NCBI RefSeq assembly: GCF_025628885.1
Contig: NZ_JAOTIF010000028.1
Location: 18,105 to 82,104 of the forward strand
Reading direction: 5' to 3'
Length of the DNA: 64,000 nucleotides
Origin: Paraflavisolibacter caeni
Lineage (GTDB): Bacteria; Bacteroidota; Bacteroidia; Chitinophagales; Chitinophagaceae
The translations under genes and the position numbers were made by a program. This document shows, piece by piece, positions 23,925 through 33,272 of this stretch (position 1 is its first letter; each line of letters starts with the position of its first letter). The notes below the pieces were generated by a model. The model ran no database searches, was not told the DNA's origin, and saw only the letters and a program-made list of their open reading frames with translations.

Positions 23925-25880
23925 TTATTTTTGCGTGATGCCTTTCCAATCATCCGTTCTGAAAGGGATAGCAGGCAAGCCTTCAGCATTTACGAGGTTA
24001 CATGCCGGGTTATCGGCCCAGGCATAGCGCACTGCTACAGGATCGGCGACTATATCAGAATAAACAACAACTTCATTTCCTTCAATAATTGCTTTTGCCC
24101 AATAAAATTGTTTGTCTTTGCCTGCAATGGCAAAGCCGGTCACTTCTTTTCCATCTTTTGTTGAAAGACCTGAAGCTGTTTTGGAAAAACCGATCCGGAT
24201 ACGGTTCCCATCTTTCCGGAAATTTTTATATACAGGACCCGTTGCGATACAATCTTTTTTGTACACCATTTTATTGGCAATCAATGCCAGCCGGCGGCCG
24301 ACCTCCTGCTTATTTTTCGGATGAATATCATTCGCTTCACCAATATCTATGATGCAAGCCATCCCTGTGTTAGGCTGTGATAATGTCAGCGTTTGCGCTT
24401 CCCTCAATTCGGCCCAGTCACTTTCGGCAGGAAGTGGTTGTACTTTTTTGAAATTAGCCAACTGGGCATATAAAAACGGAAGCTTACCCTGCTTCCAGCG
24501 TTGCCGCCAGTCTGTGATCAACATGGGAAATAATTTTCTGTAATTGTAGGCTGCCTGAGCATTCGCTTCCCCCTGGTACCAAAGAAATCCTTTGATGCCA
24601 TAAGGAATCAGCGGGCTGATCATGGCATTGAAGAGCACAGTCGGGTAATACTGGTAGTTGAGTATTTTCGGAAAAGCGGTTTCAAGGCCTTTTTGATACA
24701 ACCATTTCCCGGCTAAAGAAATTTTAGAAGCACCATCGGTAATATAAATGTCATCAGCCGGAGGATTCAAACCACCACCGCCCCACAGCATGGCTACCCT
24801 GACAGCAATAGTAATTTCTCCACGTTGCACCAAACGAGCCGGAATAGTAAAAGAATGAGTGGCATTGGAATTCCAGATATTCTTACAGATCTCCTGTCCA
24901 TTGAAATACAATGAATAGTTCATCTCCGGATGGCCCAGGTTCAATGTCAAATCTTTTCCCGCAAAAGATTCAGGTAACGTGATTTTTTTCCGTAACCAAA
25001 CCATCCCTTCATAATTTCCAATTCCAAAATCCTTTAACACATTGGGCATTTCAATACCAGTCCAGTCAGCATCGTTATATTCCGGAGCCGGAAATATTTT
25101 ATCAGCATTATTCTGCGGATTTAAAACAATATGCCAAATGCGTATCCAGTTCAAACTATCGGCTACAAGATCTTCCGGATCAAGATGAAGCGTATCATTA
25201 CTGAGTGTACTTGCTCTGCTAATGGGTGATGTAAGCAACATGTCGCGGCTCGTCCAGGCTTCCACTGGCGTTCCGCCCCAGGCGCTTTGAATAATGCCAA
25301 CGGGAACATGTTGATCACCGTGCAGTTTACGCGCAAAATAATAAGCAACTGCCGAGAACTCCTTTACATTTGCGGTATCACAAACTTTCCATTTACCGGC
25401 CTGGATATCGGATTGAGGCGATAATTTTTTGTCATGCTCAACAACCAAAAAACGTATTTGTGGAGCATTGGCATTTTCTATTTCCTTCCGTGCATCCTGG
25501 GCCTGCTGCACCTGCCATTCCATATTGGATTGGCCCGAAGCCAGCCAGACATCCCCGATGAGAATGCCTTTTAGCCTGATTGAAGCATCCGGTTTACCTG
25601 ATTCAATAATTTCAAGCTCATAGGGGCCACCGGCTTTGAACTTTGGAAAACGGACCGTCCATTTTCCTTCCTGATTCGCTTTTGCAGTGGTACGCACCGG
25701 TCCCAGTTTTGCAGTGATAAGCGCTCCCGGAGCCGCCTTTCCCCAAACAGGGATCTGGATATCTCTTTGCAAAACCATGTTGTCGCCAAATACTTTAGGT
25801 AAAGTGATTTGAGCAGAACACATCGACTGGAGAAAGAATATTGCCGAAACAACGGCCAATATCTTTTTATTTGTTTTCAT
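23925..25880 (-). CDS. SGNH sialate O-acetylesterase-type enzyme, CE20-like
   Basis: From ATG 25880 the product has about 651 residues with a signal peptide (KTNKKILAVVSAIFFLQSMCSA). The open frame starts 21 bp earlier. An N-terminal beta-sandwich (VFGDNMVLQRD) is followed by the SGNH block with nucleophile Ser in LASGQSNMEW. The SGNH fold is then interrupted by a jelly-roll insert (about 260-400: KDLTLNLGHPEMNYSLYFNG) and resumes with GFLWYQGEANA and the catalytic Asp-His pair in NDIHPKNKQE. An SGNH domain split by a jelly roll is the layout reported for CE20 xyloglucan acetylesterases of Xanthomonas. Removal of acetyl groups from xyloglucan oligosaccharides is therefore likely but inferred. 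It lies just after the GH3 gene. Confidence 0.85.
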   Translation of the reverse strand: MKTNKKILAVVSAIFFLQSMCSAQITLPKVFGDNMVLQRDIQIPVWGKAAPGALITAKLGPVRTTAKANQEGKWTVRFPKFKAGGPYELEIIESGKPDASIRLKGILIGDVWLASGQSNMEWQVQQAQDARKEIENANAPQIRFLVVEHDKKLSPQSDIQAGKWKVCDTANVKEFSAVAYYFARKLHGDQHVPVGIIQSAWGGTPVEAWTSRDMLLTSPISRASTLSNDTLHLDPEDLVADSLNWIRIWHIVLNPQNNADKIFPAPEYNDADWTGIEMPNVLKDFGIGNYEGMVWLRKKITLPESFAGKDLTLNLGHPEMNYSLYFNGQEICKNIWNSNATHSFTIPARLVQRGEITIAVRVAMLWGGGGLNPPADDIYITDGASKISLAGKWLYQKGLETAFPKILNYQYYPTVLFNAMISPLIPYGIKGFLWYQGEANAQAAYNYRKLFPMLITDWRQRWKQGKLPFLYAQLANFKKVQPLPAESDWAELREAQTLTLSQPNTGMACIIDIGEANDIHPKNKQEVGRRLALIANKMVYKKDCIATGPVYKNFRKDGNRIRIGFSKTASGLSTKDGKEVTGFAIAGKDKQFYWAKAIIEGNEVVVYSDIVADPVAVRYAWADNPACNLVNAEGLPAIPFRTDDWKGITQK

Positions 25881-25916
25881 ATTTATTCCCGCTTTATACA
25901 TTCGTTGCTATATCAA

Positions 25917-28103
25917 TTATTGGACAGTAATTTTCAGTGTCTGAGCAATATTGCCTGAAGAGTTGCCCAATTGCAGGATATAGTCTCCTGCCTCAACATT
26001 CCAGTCCTTTTTTGATTCGTCGTAGAAAGCGAGATCAGCAACCTTCACATTTAACGTTACCGTCTTTGTCACTCCAGGTTGGAGAAATACTTTTTCAAAG
26101 GCTTTGAGTTCTTTGGCAGGACGCAATACCGTAGCCACGGGATCACTCACATACAACTGGGCGACTTCTGCACCATATCGTGTACCTGTGTTCTTCACGG
26201 TAAATTGCACATGGATGACTTCATCTTTTCCATAAGTTGCCTTGTCTGTTGCAAGAGCACCCAACTCAAAACTGGTATAAGAAAGCCCATGTCCGAAGGG
26301 GAACTGTGGCGCAATTTTCTTTGTATCAAACCAGCGGTAACCCACTAGGATACCTTCTTCATAGTTTACTTTCAGGTCTCTGCCAGGGAAGTTGCCCAAA
26401 GCATGGGCGGGTGATTGTTCCAGGGAAACAGGCAGCGTGAAGGGCATTTTTCCGGAAGGATTCACTTTGCCGCTCAACACATCAGCCACCGCGTTTCCTG
26501 CTTCCATGCCCCCATACCATGCCCACACAATGGAAGGCACCCGGTTAACAATACCGCCCAGTTCCACAGGAGAACCGGCAATGATCACAACTACTGTATT
26601 TGGATTGACCTTGGCCACCTCGCGGATCAAAGTCTCTTGTCCATAAGGCAACCGCATATGTTGTCTGTCGAATGATTCGGTATCAAAATCGTGGTTCAAT
26701 CCTGCGAAAATGATGGCGACTTCTGATTTTTTAGCAGCTTCAACCGCTTCATTAATTAACTTCCAATCCACTTTATCGGTGTTGGACTGCCCTGAATTGC
26801 TTCCCTCTTTAAAAATGGATTGTTTTTCGTATCCCTGGGCGAAGTTGATCTGAACACTGTTTCCGAATTTCTTCTGGAGCGCTTCCAGCGGCGTTACCTC
26901 GTATAAAGCTTTGATTTCTGAGCTCAGACCGCCGTTGCAATGTTTACGGGTAGCATTATCACCAATCACAGCCACCGATTTTAAGGTGTTGAAATTCAGC
27001 GGAAGCAGGTTATCGTTATTTTGTAGTAATACGGCCGCTTCAGCAGCAGAATTGTATGCAGCTTGCTGGTGCGCCGGCGTATTCATAACTCCTTTCTCGC
27101 GAGACTTGTCGCCCAGAACTTTGGTCTGCATCATCACACGAAGCACATTAGCTACTTTCTCATCTACTACCGACATGGGCACTTTCCCTTCCTCAACTGC
27201 CTGAACCAACGGATTGGCAAAATACCATTGATCATAATCCTTAATATCGGTTCCCATTTCCAGGTCCAGGCCCGCCAAAGCGGCCTTGACTGTGCTGTGG
27301 GCCGCATCCCAGTCTGTCATCAGTACGCCTTTGAAGCCAAACTCCTTGCGGAGAATCTGGCGGTTGAGGTATTCGTTCTCAGAACACCAGTCACCACGGA
27401 ACTTATTGTAAGCAGCCATCACCGTCAAGACTCCCCCTTCCACAATGGCTGATTTGAAACCGGGCAAATAAATCTCCCGTAAGGCACGTTCACTCATTAA
27501 GACATTTACAGTTCCCCGGTTTTCTTCCTGGTTATTGGCCAGCCAATGCTTCACACTTCCAGCAACGTCTTTTGATTGCAGCGCCTTGATGTATGGAACA
27601 GCCATTCTTGAAATCAGAACAGGATCCTCGCTGAGGTATTCGAAGTTTCGACCACACAACGGAGAGCGGATGATGTTAACGCCCGGACCTAATAAAATAT
27701 CTTTTCTGCGAAAGCGGGCTTCTTCACCTAACACAAGCCCACGCTCATAAGCGAGGGCGGGGTTCCAGCTGGCAGCAAGTGCCGTGCCCGGGGGAAAACA
27801 GGTGGCGGAATCATTCGTCCATCCGGAATAACCCCAATCATGCCTGTTTATTTCTGCCCGAACCCCATGCGGTCCATCAGACAACGCCCATTCGGGAATG
27901 CCAAGTCTTTTAACCCCCGATACATAAAACTTAGAGTTTGCATGCAGCAGCCCAACCTTTTCCCTGAGCGTCATCTTTTTTATTAAGGAGTGAATTTTTT
28001 GCTCCTGGATCGTCTCTTGTGTAATAGCTTTCTGAGCATGAACCGCACCAGTGTTCAGAAATACCAGTGCAAGTAGTTTAATAAGGTTCCTCCTGATCTT
28101 CAT
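25917..28103 (-). CDS. GH3 beta-glucosidase
   Basis: The 728-residue product has a signal peptide (RRNLIKLLALVFLNTGAVHAQ), the GH3 barrel (ALSDGPHGVRAE; KHWLANNQEENRG), the nucleophile Asp in GVLMTDWDAAHS, the alpha/beta sandwich domain and a C-terminal fibronectin III-like domain (about 640-725). Such enzymes release glucose from the non-reducing end of cello- and xyloglucan-derived oligosaccharides and would alternate with the GH31 alpha-xylosidase. It is the first gene of the long operon running to about 4.4 kb and is preceded by regulatory module B. Confidence 0.93.
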   Translation of the reverse strand: MKIRRNLIKLLALVFLNTGAVHAQKAITQETIQEQKIHSLIKKMTLREKVGLLHANSKFYVSGVKRLGIPEWALSDGPHGVRAEINRHDWGYSGWTNDSATCFPPGTALAASWNPALAYERGLVLGEEARFRRKDILLGPGVNIIRSPLCGRNFEYLSEDPVLISRMAVPYIKALQSKDVAGSVKHWLANNQEENRGTVNVLMSERALREIYLPGFKSAIVEGGVLTVMAAYNKFRGDWCSENEYLNRQILRKEFGFKGVLMTDWDAAHSTVKAALAGLDLEMGTDIKDYDQWYFANPLVQAVEEGKVPMSVVDEKVANVLRVMMQTKVLGDKSREKGVMNTPAHQQAAYNSAAEAAVLLQNNDNLLPLNFNTLKSVAVIGDNATRKHCNGGLSSEIKALYEVTPLEALQKKFGNSVQINFAQGYEKQSIFKEGSNSGQSNTDKVDWKLINEAVEAAKKSEVAIIFAGLNHDFDTESFDRQHMRLPYGQETLIREVAKVNPNTVVVIIAGSPVELGGIVNRVPSIVWAWYGGMEAGNAVADVLSGKVNPSGKMPFTLPVSLEQSPAHALGNFPGRDLKVNYEEGILVGYRWFDTKKIAPQFPFGHGLSYTSFELGALATDKATYGKDEVIHVQFTVKNTGTRYGAEVAQLYVSDPVATVLRPAKELKAFEKVFLQPGVTKTVTLNVKVADLAFYDESKKDWNVEAGDYILQLGNSSGNIAQTLKITVQ

Positions 28104-28127
28104 TATTTGTTTATTTTTTGTAGTTGT

Positions 28128-28245
28128 ATTGAAGCTGTAAAACTATCCTGACGCAGATTGATTGAGGTGCATCATTTGTAAATGATTGAGGTATGAAATG
28201 TTTCAACCGGCTTGATTTTAAATAATTTTAACACAAGCAGAAGGC
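28128..28245 (-). promoter_or_regulatory. Regulatory module copy B upstream of GH3 operon
   Basis: This stretch has the same length and end blocks as the module before susC. GCTGTAAAACTATCCTG near 28131-28150 corresponds to GCTGTAAAACTACTCCTG near 48778. At the other end TTTTAACACAAGCAGAAGGC (28226-28245) matches 18 of 20 bases near 48869-48888. One half-site, ATGTTTCA, is clear at 28198-28205; the half-site expected 22 bp earlier is degenerate. It probably drives GH3 and the ten genes behind it. Confidence 0.6.
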
Positions 28246-28290
28246 CTATATAACTTTAATGACCACCTCATTATGATCATTGGCTCCAAC

Positions 28291-28336
28291 AAAAAAGCCT
28301 TGAGCTTTCAAAGAAAAATTTGAAAGCTCAAGGCTT
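28291..28336 (-). terminator. Rho-independent terminator after GH44
   Basis: A perfect 18-bp inverted repeat (28295-28312 with 28319-28336) has a 6-nt loop. On the minus strand it is followed by a run of T (AAAAAA at 28291-28296 on plus). It begins 23 bp after the GH44 stop and separates that transcript from the GH3 operon. Confidence 0.85.
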
Positions 28337-28358
28337 AAAAGGAATGTAACTTTCTATT

Positions 28359-30686
28359 CTAGTTCACTTTAATCACCTTAAATGATTTCAACCAGTTCAC
28401 CCCATGTACCTGAACTACATACATACCTGGTTTCAGGGAAGTTCCCATAGTCATGAAGTTTGAAACTGCTGAATGCTCTATAGTTTCCACCTGCTTGCCC
28501 ATCATGTCAGAAATTGTAATGCGTAATACATCATCAGGGTTGCCAACTTTAAGACTAAAACTGGATGAGAATGGATTTGGATATAACTCTATCTGAGATT
28601 TTGGTTCGCTGGATGATGTAATGTCAGTTGTCTTTTGAATATTTGCCAAAGTGCTTTGGGTATTTGCCAAAGTGTTTATCGTCCAAACCTGATTATTATT
28701 ACTGCTTTTTTTCCATTGACCTAAATCTGAACCATCGGCTGTTCTACCCAGACCATCTATATATTGCCCGGTAGCACGGTTTTTAAACTTCATGTCAGTG
28801 CCTGTAGGTACCTGCAACCATTCCTGGTTCGGACTAGTGCTGGCAACTTTTTGAACTACAACTGCACCATTGTTTGTACTGCCATTGCCATCAAGGTATA
28901 AGCTTGAAGCACGGTTTTTAATTTTCACATAACTTCCTACAGACTCTATAACCCATTGCTGTGCCTCACTGCCGCTGTTACTCCACTGACCTGCGTTAGA
29001 TCCGTCAGTGTTTCTGGACATACCGTCAATCAGCAAACCGGTAGCCTTGTTAGTAATTGTAACATAGGTAACCGGGGCCGGGGTTGTTGTGGCTTTAACC
29101 AGCAGAATGGCCGTAGTAGAGAGTGCCGGTACAGTTAGGGTGAGTGAATTTGAATTTACCGCTACTGTGCTTTCTTTCAGTGCATTTTGCGTATGCGATA
29201 CAAAGGTCTCTGTTGACGGCAATGATGACAACTGCAATGTTTTGTAATTGCCATTGGCAACATTGAAGTTGCTTAAATTGATGGTAGCCGTGCGGGAAGC
29301 GCTCATGTCACGATTCACCAGTATCACCGTTAAAGAGTCGGCATTCTCATTTATGGAGGAGTATGCAGATACCGTATTCTCCAAAGAAGAAGTACTTAAA
29401 ACACTATATTTTTTTGCATTCCTGCTAAAGAGGTGCAATGTTTCCCACATGCCGGTAGCCCAGTTCCATGGTGAAAATAATTCAACGCCATTGTTTGCAA
29501 ATGTACCCAGATGCGAAGCATAGATAACCGATTCAAGATTTGGATTGCTACTTGACATGGTACCCCATTCACTTACGCCCGCTGTTATGCCATGGTTTGC
29601 ACCAAAATGTTCGTTCAACCAGCCGTCGATGCGCTTGAAAATATATTGTTTGGTAAGGGAGGGATCCCATCCGCCGGTACTTGTTCTAATACCGTTTGAA
29701 CCAGGATAATCATAGGTCGTATCATAGTAAATCCGGTGTCCTTGCAGTGCCGCAGCATCATCATTATTATACCAGGGGTAATTGTGAATATCTAATACAT
29801 CTACCAGTTTGATACCGGTTGCCTTATACTCATCGCCAAGGCGTTTGATGAAATACTCAATCCAGGAATAATACCGGCCATTGATGTATATACTTTCATT
29901 TGACCATTTGTACCACTGCCATTCAGAGGTGGCAACAGGTCCACAAAGTTTGATGCCAGGATATAGAGCTATCGCTTTTTTCGCTAATTCTATGTAGCGA
30001 TCCATGAATGCAGAGGCAGAGATCAACGTTGGCATAGCATAATCATGCGTACCATTCCATATATCTACCTCGTTATCCATATTCCAGTATACGAACTGGT
30101 TTTTGTTGAGCCCTAAGCCGCCGGCTCCAAACCAATGGTTCAGGATTCCTACGGAAGAATCGGCTGGCCATGGCTGTGTAAACAAAGTCATGTCTCCATC
30201 CACCAAAGCCTTAGTGCCGCCGTTTGGATCAGGTGTACCGCCGCCGGCTAAATTCTGACCGACACCGGACCAATACTGCGATTGGTTGTATGCCCAGTCG
30301 TTGAAGTTGTTGTTGGTGTTGGATGCTACTCTGCCTAATAACTGAAAAGCAAACATGCCCTGCATGTCTGGAAAATTGGAAGCAACATTTTGTGCCATGG
30401 CATCCCAGTCAACACTGTAAACATTGTTGTACCAATCGGGATGTACCGTAATTTTTTTACGCCAGTTGTAACCTGTTGCATTATTGCCACCGTTCATCCT
30501 GGTAAAACGCAAACCTGCGTCTTTATAAAATTGTAACGGCTTGTCAAACCAATCGTTCTTGCCATATATGTATGGTGAAATCAAACGCTTGTTCTGCGTT
30601 GCATTTACTGAAATATTTACGTTCTGTGCAAAGGCTGTATAAAGCGTCATATGGCACAACAACAGCAAGATGATTTTTTTAATCAT
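28359..30686 (-). CDS. GH44 endo-glucanase/xyloglucanase with ricin-type CBM and T9SS sorting domain
   Basis: The 775-residue product begins with a signal peptide (KKIILLLLCHMTLYTAFAQ). Residues about 22-520 match GH44: RLISPYIYGKNDW, FTRMNGGNNATGYNWR, acid/base Glu in WNMDNEVDIWNGTH and nucleophile Glu in GVSEWGTM. A ricin-type beta-trefoil (about 550-695) carries three QxW-like repeats (EAQQWVIE, NQEWLQV, NQVWTI). The last 75 residues (IELYPNPFSSSFSLKV to SFKVIKVN) are a type IX secretion sorting domain, so the enzyme is exported to the cell surface or medium. GH44 members cut beta-1,4-glucan and often xyloglucan. It is a single-gene transcript with its own module C upstream and a terminator behind it. 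Confidence 0.9.
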   Translation of the reverse strand: MIKKIILLLLCHMTLYTAFAQNVNISVNATQNKRLISPYIYGKNDWFDKPLQFYKDAGLRFTRMNGGNNATGYNWRKKITVHPDWYNNVYSVDWDAMAQNVASNFPDMQGMFAFQLLGRVASNTNNNFNDWAYNQSQYWSGVGQNLAGGGTPDPNGGTKALVDGDMTLFTQPWPADSSVGILNHWFGAGGLGLNKNQFVYWNMDNEVDIWNGTHDYAMPTLISASAFMDRYIELAKKAIALYPGIKLCGPVATSEWQWYKWSNESIYINGRYYSWIEYFIKRLGDEYKATGIKLVDVLDIHNYPWYNNDDAAALQGHRIYYDTTYDYPGSNGIRTSTGGWDPSLTKQYIFKRIDGWLNEHFGANHGITAGVSEWGTMSSSNPNLESVIYASHLGTFANNGVELFSPWNWATGMWETLHLFSRNAKKYSVLSTSSLENTVSAYSSINENADSLTVILVNRDMSASRTATINLSNFNVANGNYKTLQLSSLPSTETFVSHTQNALKESTVAVNSNSLTLTVPALSTTAILLVKATTTPAPVTYVTITNKATGLLIDGMSRNTDGSNAGQWSNSGSEAQQWVIESVGSYVKIKNRASSLYLDGNGSTNNGAVVVQKVASTSPNQEWLQVPTGTDMKFKNRATGQYIDGLGRTADGSDLGQWKKSSNNNQVWTINTLANTQSTLANIQKTTDITSSSEPKSQIELYPNPFSSSFSLKVGNPDDVLRITISDMMGKQVETIEHSAVSNFMTMGTSLKPGMYVVQVHGVNWLKSFKVIKVN

Positions 30687-30826
30687 TTCTTTTGTTTTTT
30701 TTAAATGTTTGCAATCGGATTATAGTTATTAAATCTCCTGGAAATGAGTGGCCAATTACATTTCCCGGAAATTTCAAAACTCCTGTTTTAGGTAGGATCG
30801 TAAGGCAGGTGTGCGCAAAGAACACA

Positions 30827-30958
30827 TCATGTAAAAACCGGATCGCTAAAAAAAACAATCCTGTCTTTTGTCTGGAGGCAGTATGGAGGAGGTGCTGCCC
30901 GTAAGGCATTAAAAACGGAGGTACACAAGAAGTGAAGCAGGTACAGTTGGGTTTTCAT
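30827..30958 (-). pseudogene. Remnant of a GH31 alpha-xylosidase 5' end in the GH44 leader
   Basis: ATG 30958 opens a 43-codon frame ending in TGA at 30827. Its sequence follows the N terminus of the intact GH31 at 3966: LLHFLCTSVFNALRAAPPPY versus LLSILCTLVFNVLLAEPPSY, then QTKDRIVFFSDPVFT versus QTKDGIIVFTDPVFT. The ATG has the same position relative to the upstream module as in the intact gene. The rest of the GH31 is gone and the GH44 gene begins 141 bp further on. It is best seen as a decayed gene whose promoter is still used, although the small frame might still be translated. Confidence 0.75.
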
Positions 30959-31100
30959 ATGTAGCAATCTTTCGGTTAAAATAATGCAGTAAAGCTATTC
31001 CTGTATTGTTTGGAATAAGGGAGTCAAATGTTGCAGACTATGGCATAAAATGTTGCAAAGAGGTGGTTGTCAATAGGGCATAACACTTATATACAGCTGT
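30959..31100 (-). promoter_or_regulatory. Regulatory module copy C upstream of GH44
   Basis: ATGTTGCA is at 31028-31035 and again at 31050-31057, a 22-bp period, with GACTATGGCATAAA between; this differs from copy A at one spacer base. The flanking block near 30984-31004 (GCAGTAAAGCTATTCCTG) is shared with the other copies. The module sits about 340 bp before the GH44 start because a GH31 remnant lies in between. Confidence 0.7.
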
Positions 31101-31139
31101 AAAATGTTATATGATAACCTATTTTAAGGGTATTGTTGT

Positions 31140-31174
31140 TACTGTTTCAGTGGCCGTTGGCAACTGAAACAGTA
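31140..31174 (-). terminator. Hairpin after GH42 (end of the susC operon)
   Basis: A perfect 12-bp stem (TACTGTTTCAGT at 31140-31151 with its complement at 31163-31174) has an 11-nt loop and lies 11 bp beyond the GH42 stop. There is no T-run after it on the minus strand, so it may stabilise or process the 3' end rather than terminate by itself. Confidence 0.5.
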
Positions 31175-31185
31175 TGTATTACGGA

Positions 31186-33270
31186 TCACTCACTCCAAAC
31201 CAATACGCCGGCAGGTTTCAATTCTTTTTCACCAACATGGATCTTAGCTTTAGCTGGTAAATTCATTGTATAATTTTCGGAAGAATAGTTTACAGCAATA
31301 TTGAAGCCGTCACGCCAGTAGACGTACACTCCTTTCGGATAATCTTCTGTGGTTGCACCTGTTCCTTGATACGTATTTCGCAATACATCTTTTTCAAGTT
31401 TCGAATCATCGGTATCCACGCCAATATAGGTTACAGTGCCTTTGCCCACCTTGTGTCTTACCACGGCAGCTTTGCCTTTATAGAACTGGTTATCATAAGT
31501 GGCCAATACTTCCGTGTTGTTACCAGGTTCCAGCAAATCAGCCCAATTGTTCCACTTGTAATGTGCTGAATTCATTTGCACATCCCCGTTAGCATAAGCC
31601 GAAAGCATATCCGTTGCCCTAATATGAGCCCCGATCAGCCCTGATATTGGAACGGCGGGTTCTGCTTCCCAGAAATGCCCCAGACGATTCTTTGTGGCCG
31701 TACGGCAGGTAATAATCAAATGCCCTCCTTTGGTCACATAATGCTCCCATTTCTTCACTAAAGCAGAATCGGCCATTTCGTAAGCAGGCACAATCAAAAA
31801 TTTGTATTTGGAAAAATCCGCTGATTCAGAGATAATGTCTGTCGGAGCGCCCAGGGATTTTGTCAATTCCATGAACTTAACAGGATAGTTCCAGGCATCC
31901 CATTGCCAGGTTTGTTTTTGCCTGTCAATCGTCCAGTAATTTTCGAGGTCCCAAAGGATGGCCGTAGATCTGGCTGCGATTTTTTCCGGCATTTTGACAC
32001 CTGGCTTATATTGTTTACGCAGTTCTTTTATTTCCTTCATAAACTGCATGTAATCCTCACCTCCCGGCGATGGGGTTACCCCGTCCGTCAGCATAATGCC
32101 GGCATGATACTGCTCGGAGCCGTACAAAATCTGGCGGAAACGGTAAGAACATGCCAGTTTGCCACCTGCCGCAAAGGTGTGGTACAGCCACATACGTACA
32201 GTACCCGGCATAAGAAGAGGATTGTAACCACCCCAGTTAACCGGGCCTGGTTGTATTTCCATCACCCCCGATACACCACCGACTGATTTGTAATACTCAG
32301 AAGCAAACAGGATTGGTTTGCTGTCTCCCAGTCTGAACCCCTGTTCGCCTATGTTGTCGCTGCCACCATTGGGATAGGCTGTATAGGCAGCAAAGTCAAG
32401 CTTTTTGGTTCGTCTTGCGTCAGCACCAGGTGAGATGGCTGTGTAGTTGGTGGTAATGTATTGGTCTTCGAAAATATATTTTCGTAATATGCCGGCCTGA
32501 ATGTCCAGAAAATCGGCCTGGCTATCTGCCAGATACCTTTTAAAATCGAGTAATGCATGGGGGTTATTTCCCCACCATCCTACCAAACTGGTATTAGGGA
32601 TGATCACCTCCTCGAAGCTATTGAACCACTGGCTCCAAAAAGCTGCTCCCCAAGCCAGATTCAAAGCATCAACAGTTTTATACTTGTTCTTTAACCACGC
32701 TCTGAAAGCTTCCTGTGATGAAGGACTATAATCAGGGATTGCCGGCGGCTCATTATCGATTTGCCAGCCTGTCACATGTTCATTTTGCCCGTATCGTTTT
32801 GCTATTTCCGTTACGATCCTTTCAACAAACATGCGGTATTTGGGGTTTGTGATAGAACCTAAGCCTCGTGTACCATTTTCACCACGGATATAATTGCCGT
32901 CCATTCTATAGGTTTCGGGATAGTTCACACGCATCCATGCCGGAGGAGTGGCCGAAGGCGTACACATCACAACCTTCAGGTTATATTTAATACAGAGGTT
33001 CACAACTTTGTCCAACCAGGCAAAATCATACTTTCCTTCTATGGGTTCCATTTTAAACCAGGCAAATTCGGCCAGGTGTACAAACTCAAAACCCATGTTG
33101 CTTATCTTCTTAATATCCCGTTCCCACTGATTTTCATTCCAATGTTCGGGATAATAATAAATACCTGTTGTGATCAATTCCTTTTCAGGAAAAAACCGGT
33201 TGAATGCCTGAGATCTTGCTGTGAACCCTGTAAACATCAGAATTGCACAGAGTACTGATATCCTGATCAT
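31186..33270 (-). CDS. GH42 beta-galactosidase
   Basis: The 694-residue product has a signal peptide (about 1-20) and a GH42 barrel: TTGIYYYPEHWNENQWERD, acid/base Glu in TGWQIDNEPPA and likely nucleophile Glu in ILFASEYYKS. A trimerisation-type flavodoxin-like domain follows (SKYKFLIVPAYEMADSALV), then a short C-terminal beta domain. The family removes terminal beta-galactose; a signal peptide is less common in GH42 and fits periplasmic processing in this locus. It is the last gene of the susC operon, only 2 bp after the GH2 stop. Confidence 0.9.
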   Translation of the reverse strand: MIRISVLCAILMFTGFTARSQAFNRFFPEKELITTGIYYYPEHWNENQWERDIKKISNMGFEFVHLAEFAWFKMEPIEGKYDFAWLDKVVNLCIKYNLKVVMCTPSATPPAWMRVNYPETYRMDGNYIRGENGTRGLGSITNPKYRMFVERIVTEIAKRYGQNEHVTGWQIDNEPPAIPDYSPSSQEAFRAWLKNKYKTVDALNLAWGAAFWSQWFNSFEEVIIPNTSLVGWWGNNPHALLDFKRYLADSQADFLDIQAGILRKYIFEDQYITTNYTAISPGADARRTKKLDFAAYTAYPNGGSDNIGEQGFRLGDSKPILFASEYYKSVGGVSGVMEIQPGPVNWGGYNPLLMPGTVRMWLYHTFAAGGKLACSYRFRQILYGSEQYHAGIMLTDGVTPSPGGEDYMQFMKEIKELRKQYKPGVKMPEKIAARSTAILWDLENYWTIDRQKQTWQWDAWNYPVKFMELTKSLGAPTDIISESADFSKYKFLIVPAYEMADSALVKKWEHYVTKGGHLIITCRTATKNRLGHFWEAEPAVPISGLIGAHIRATDMLSAYANGDVQMNSAHYKWNNWADLLEPGNNTEVLATYDNQFYKGKAAVVRHKVGKGTVTYIGVDTDDSKLEKDVLRNTYQGTGATTEDYPKGVYVYWRDGFNIAVNYSSENYTMNLPAKAKIHVGEKELKPAGVLVWSE

Positions 33271-33272
33271 CG

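Noticed and set aside
30679..30909. 76-codon minus-strand frame before GH44
   Set aside because: It uses the wrong frame relative to the GH31 remnant, lacks known motifs and overlaps the GH44 start.
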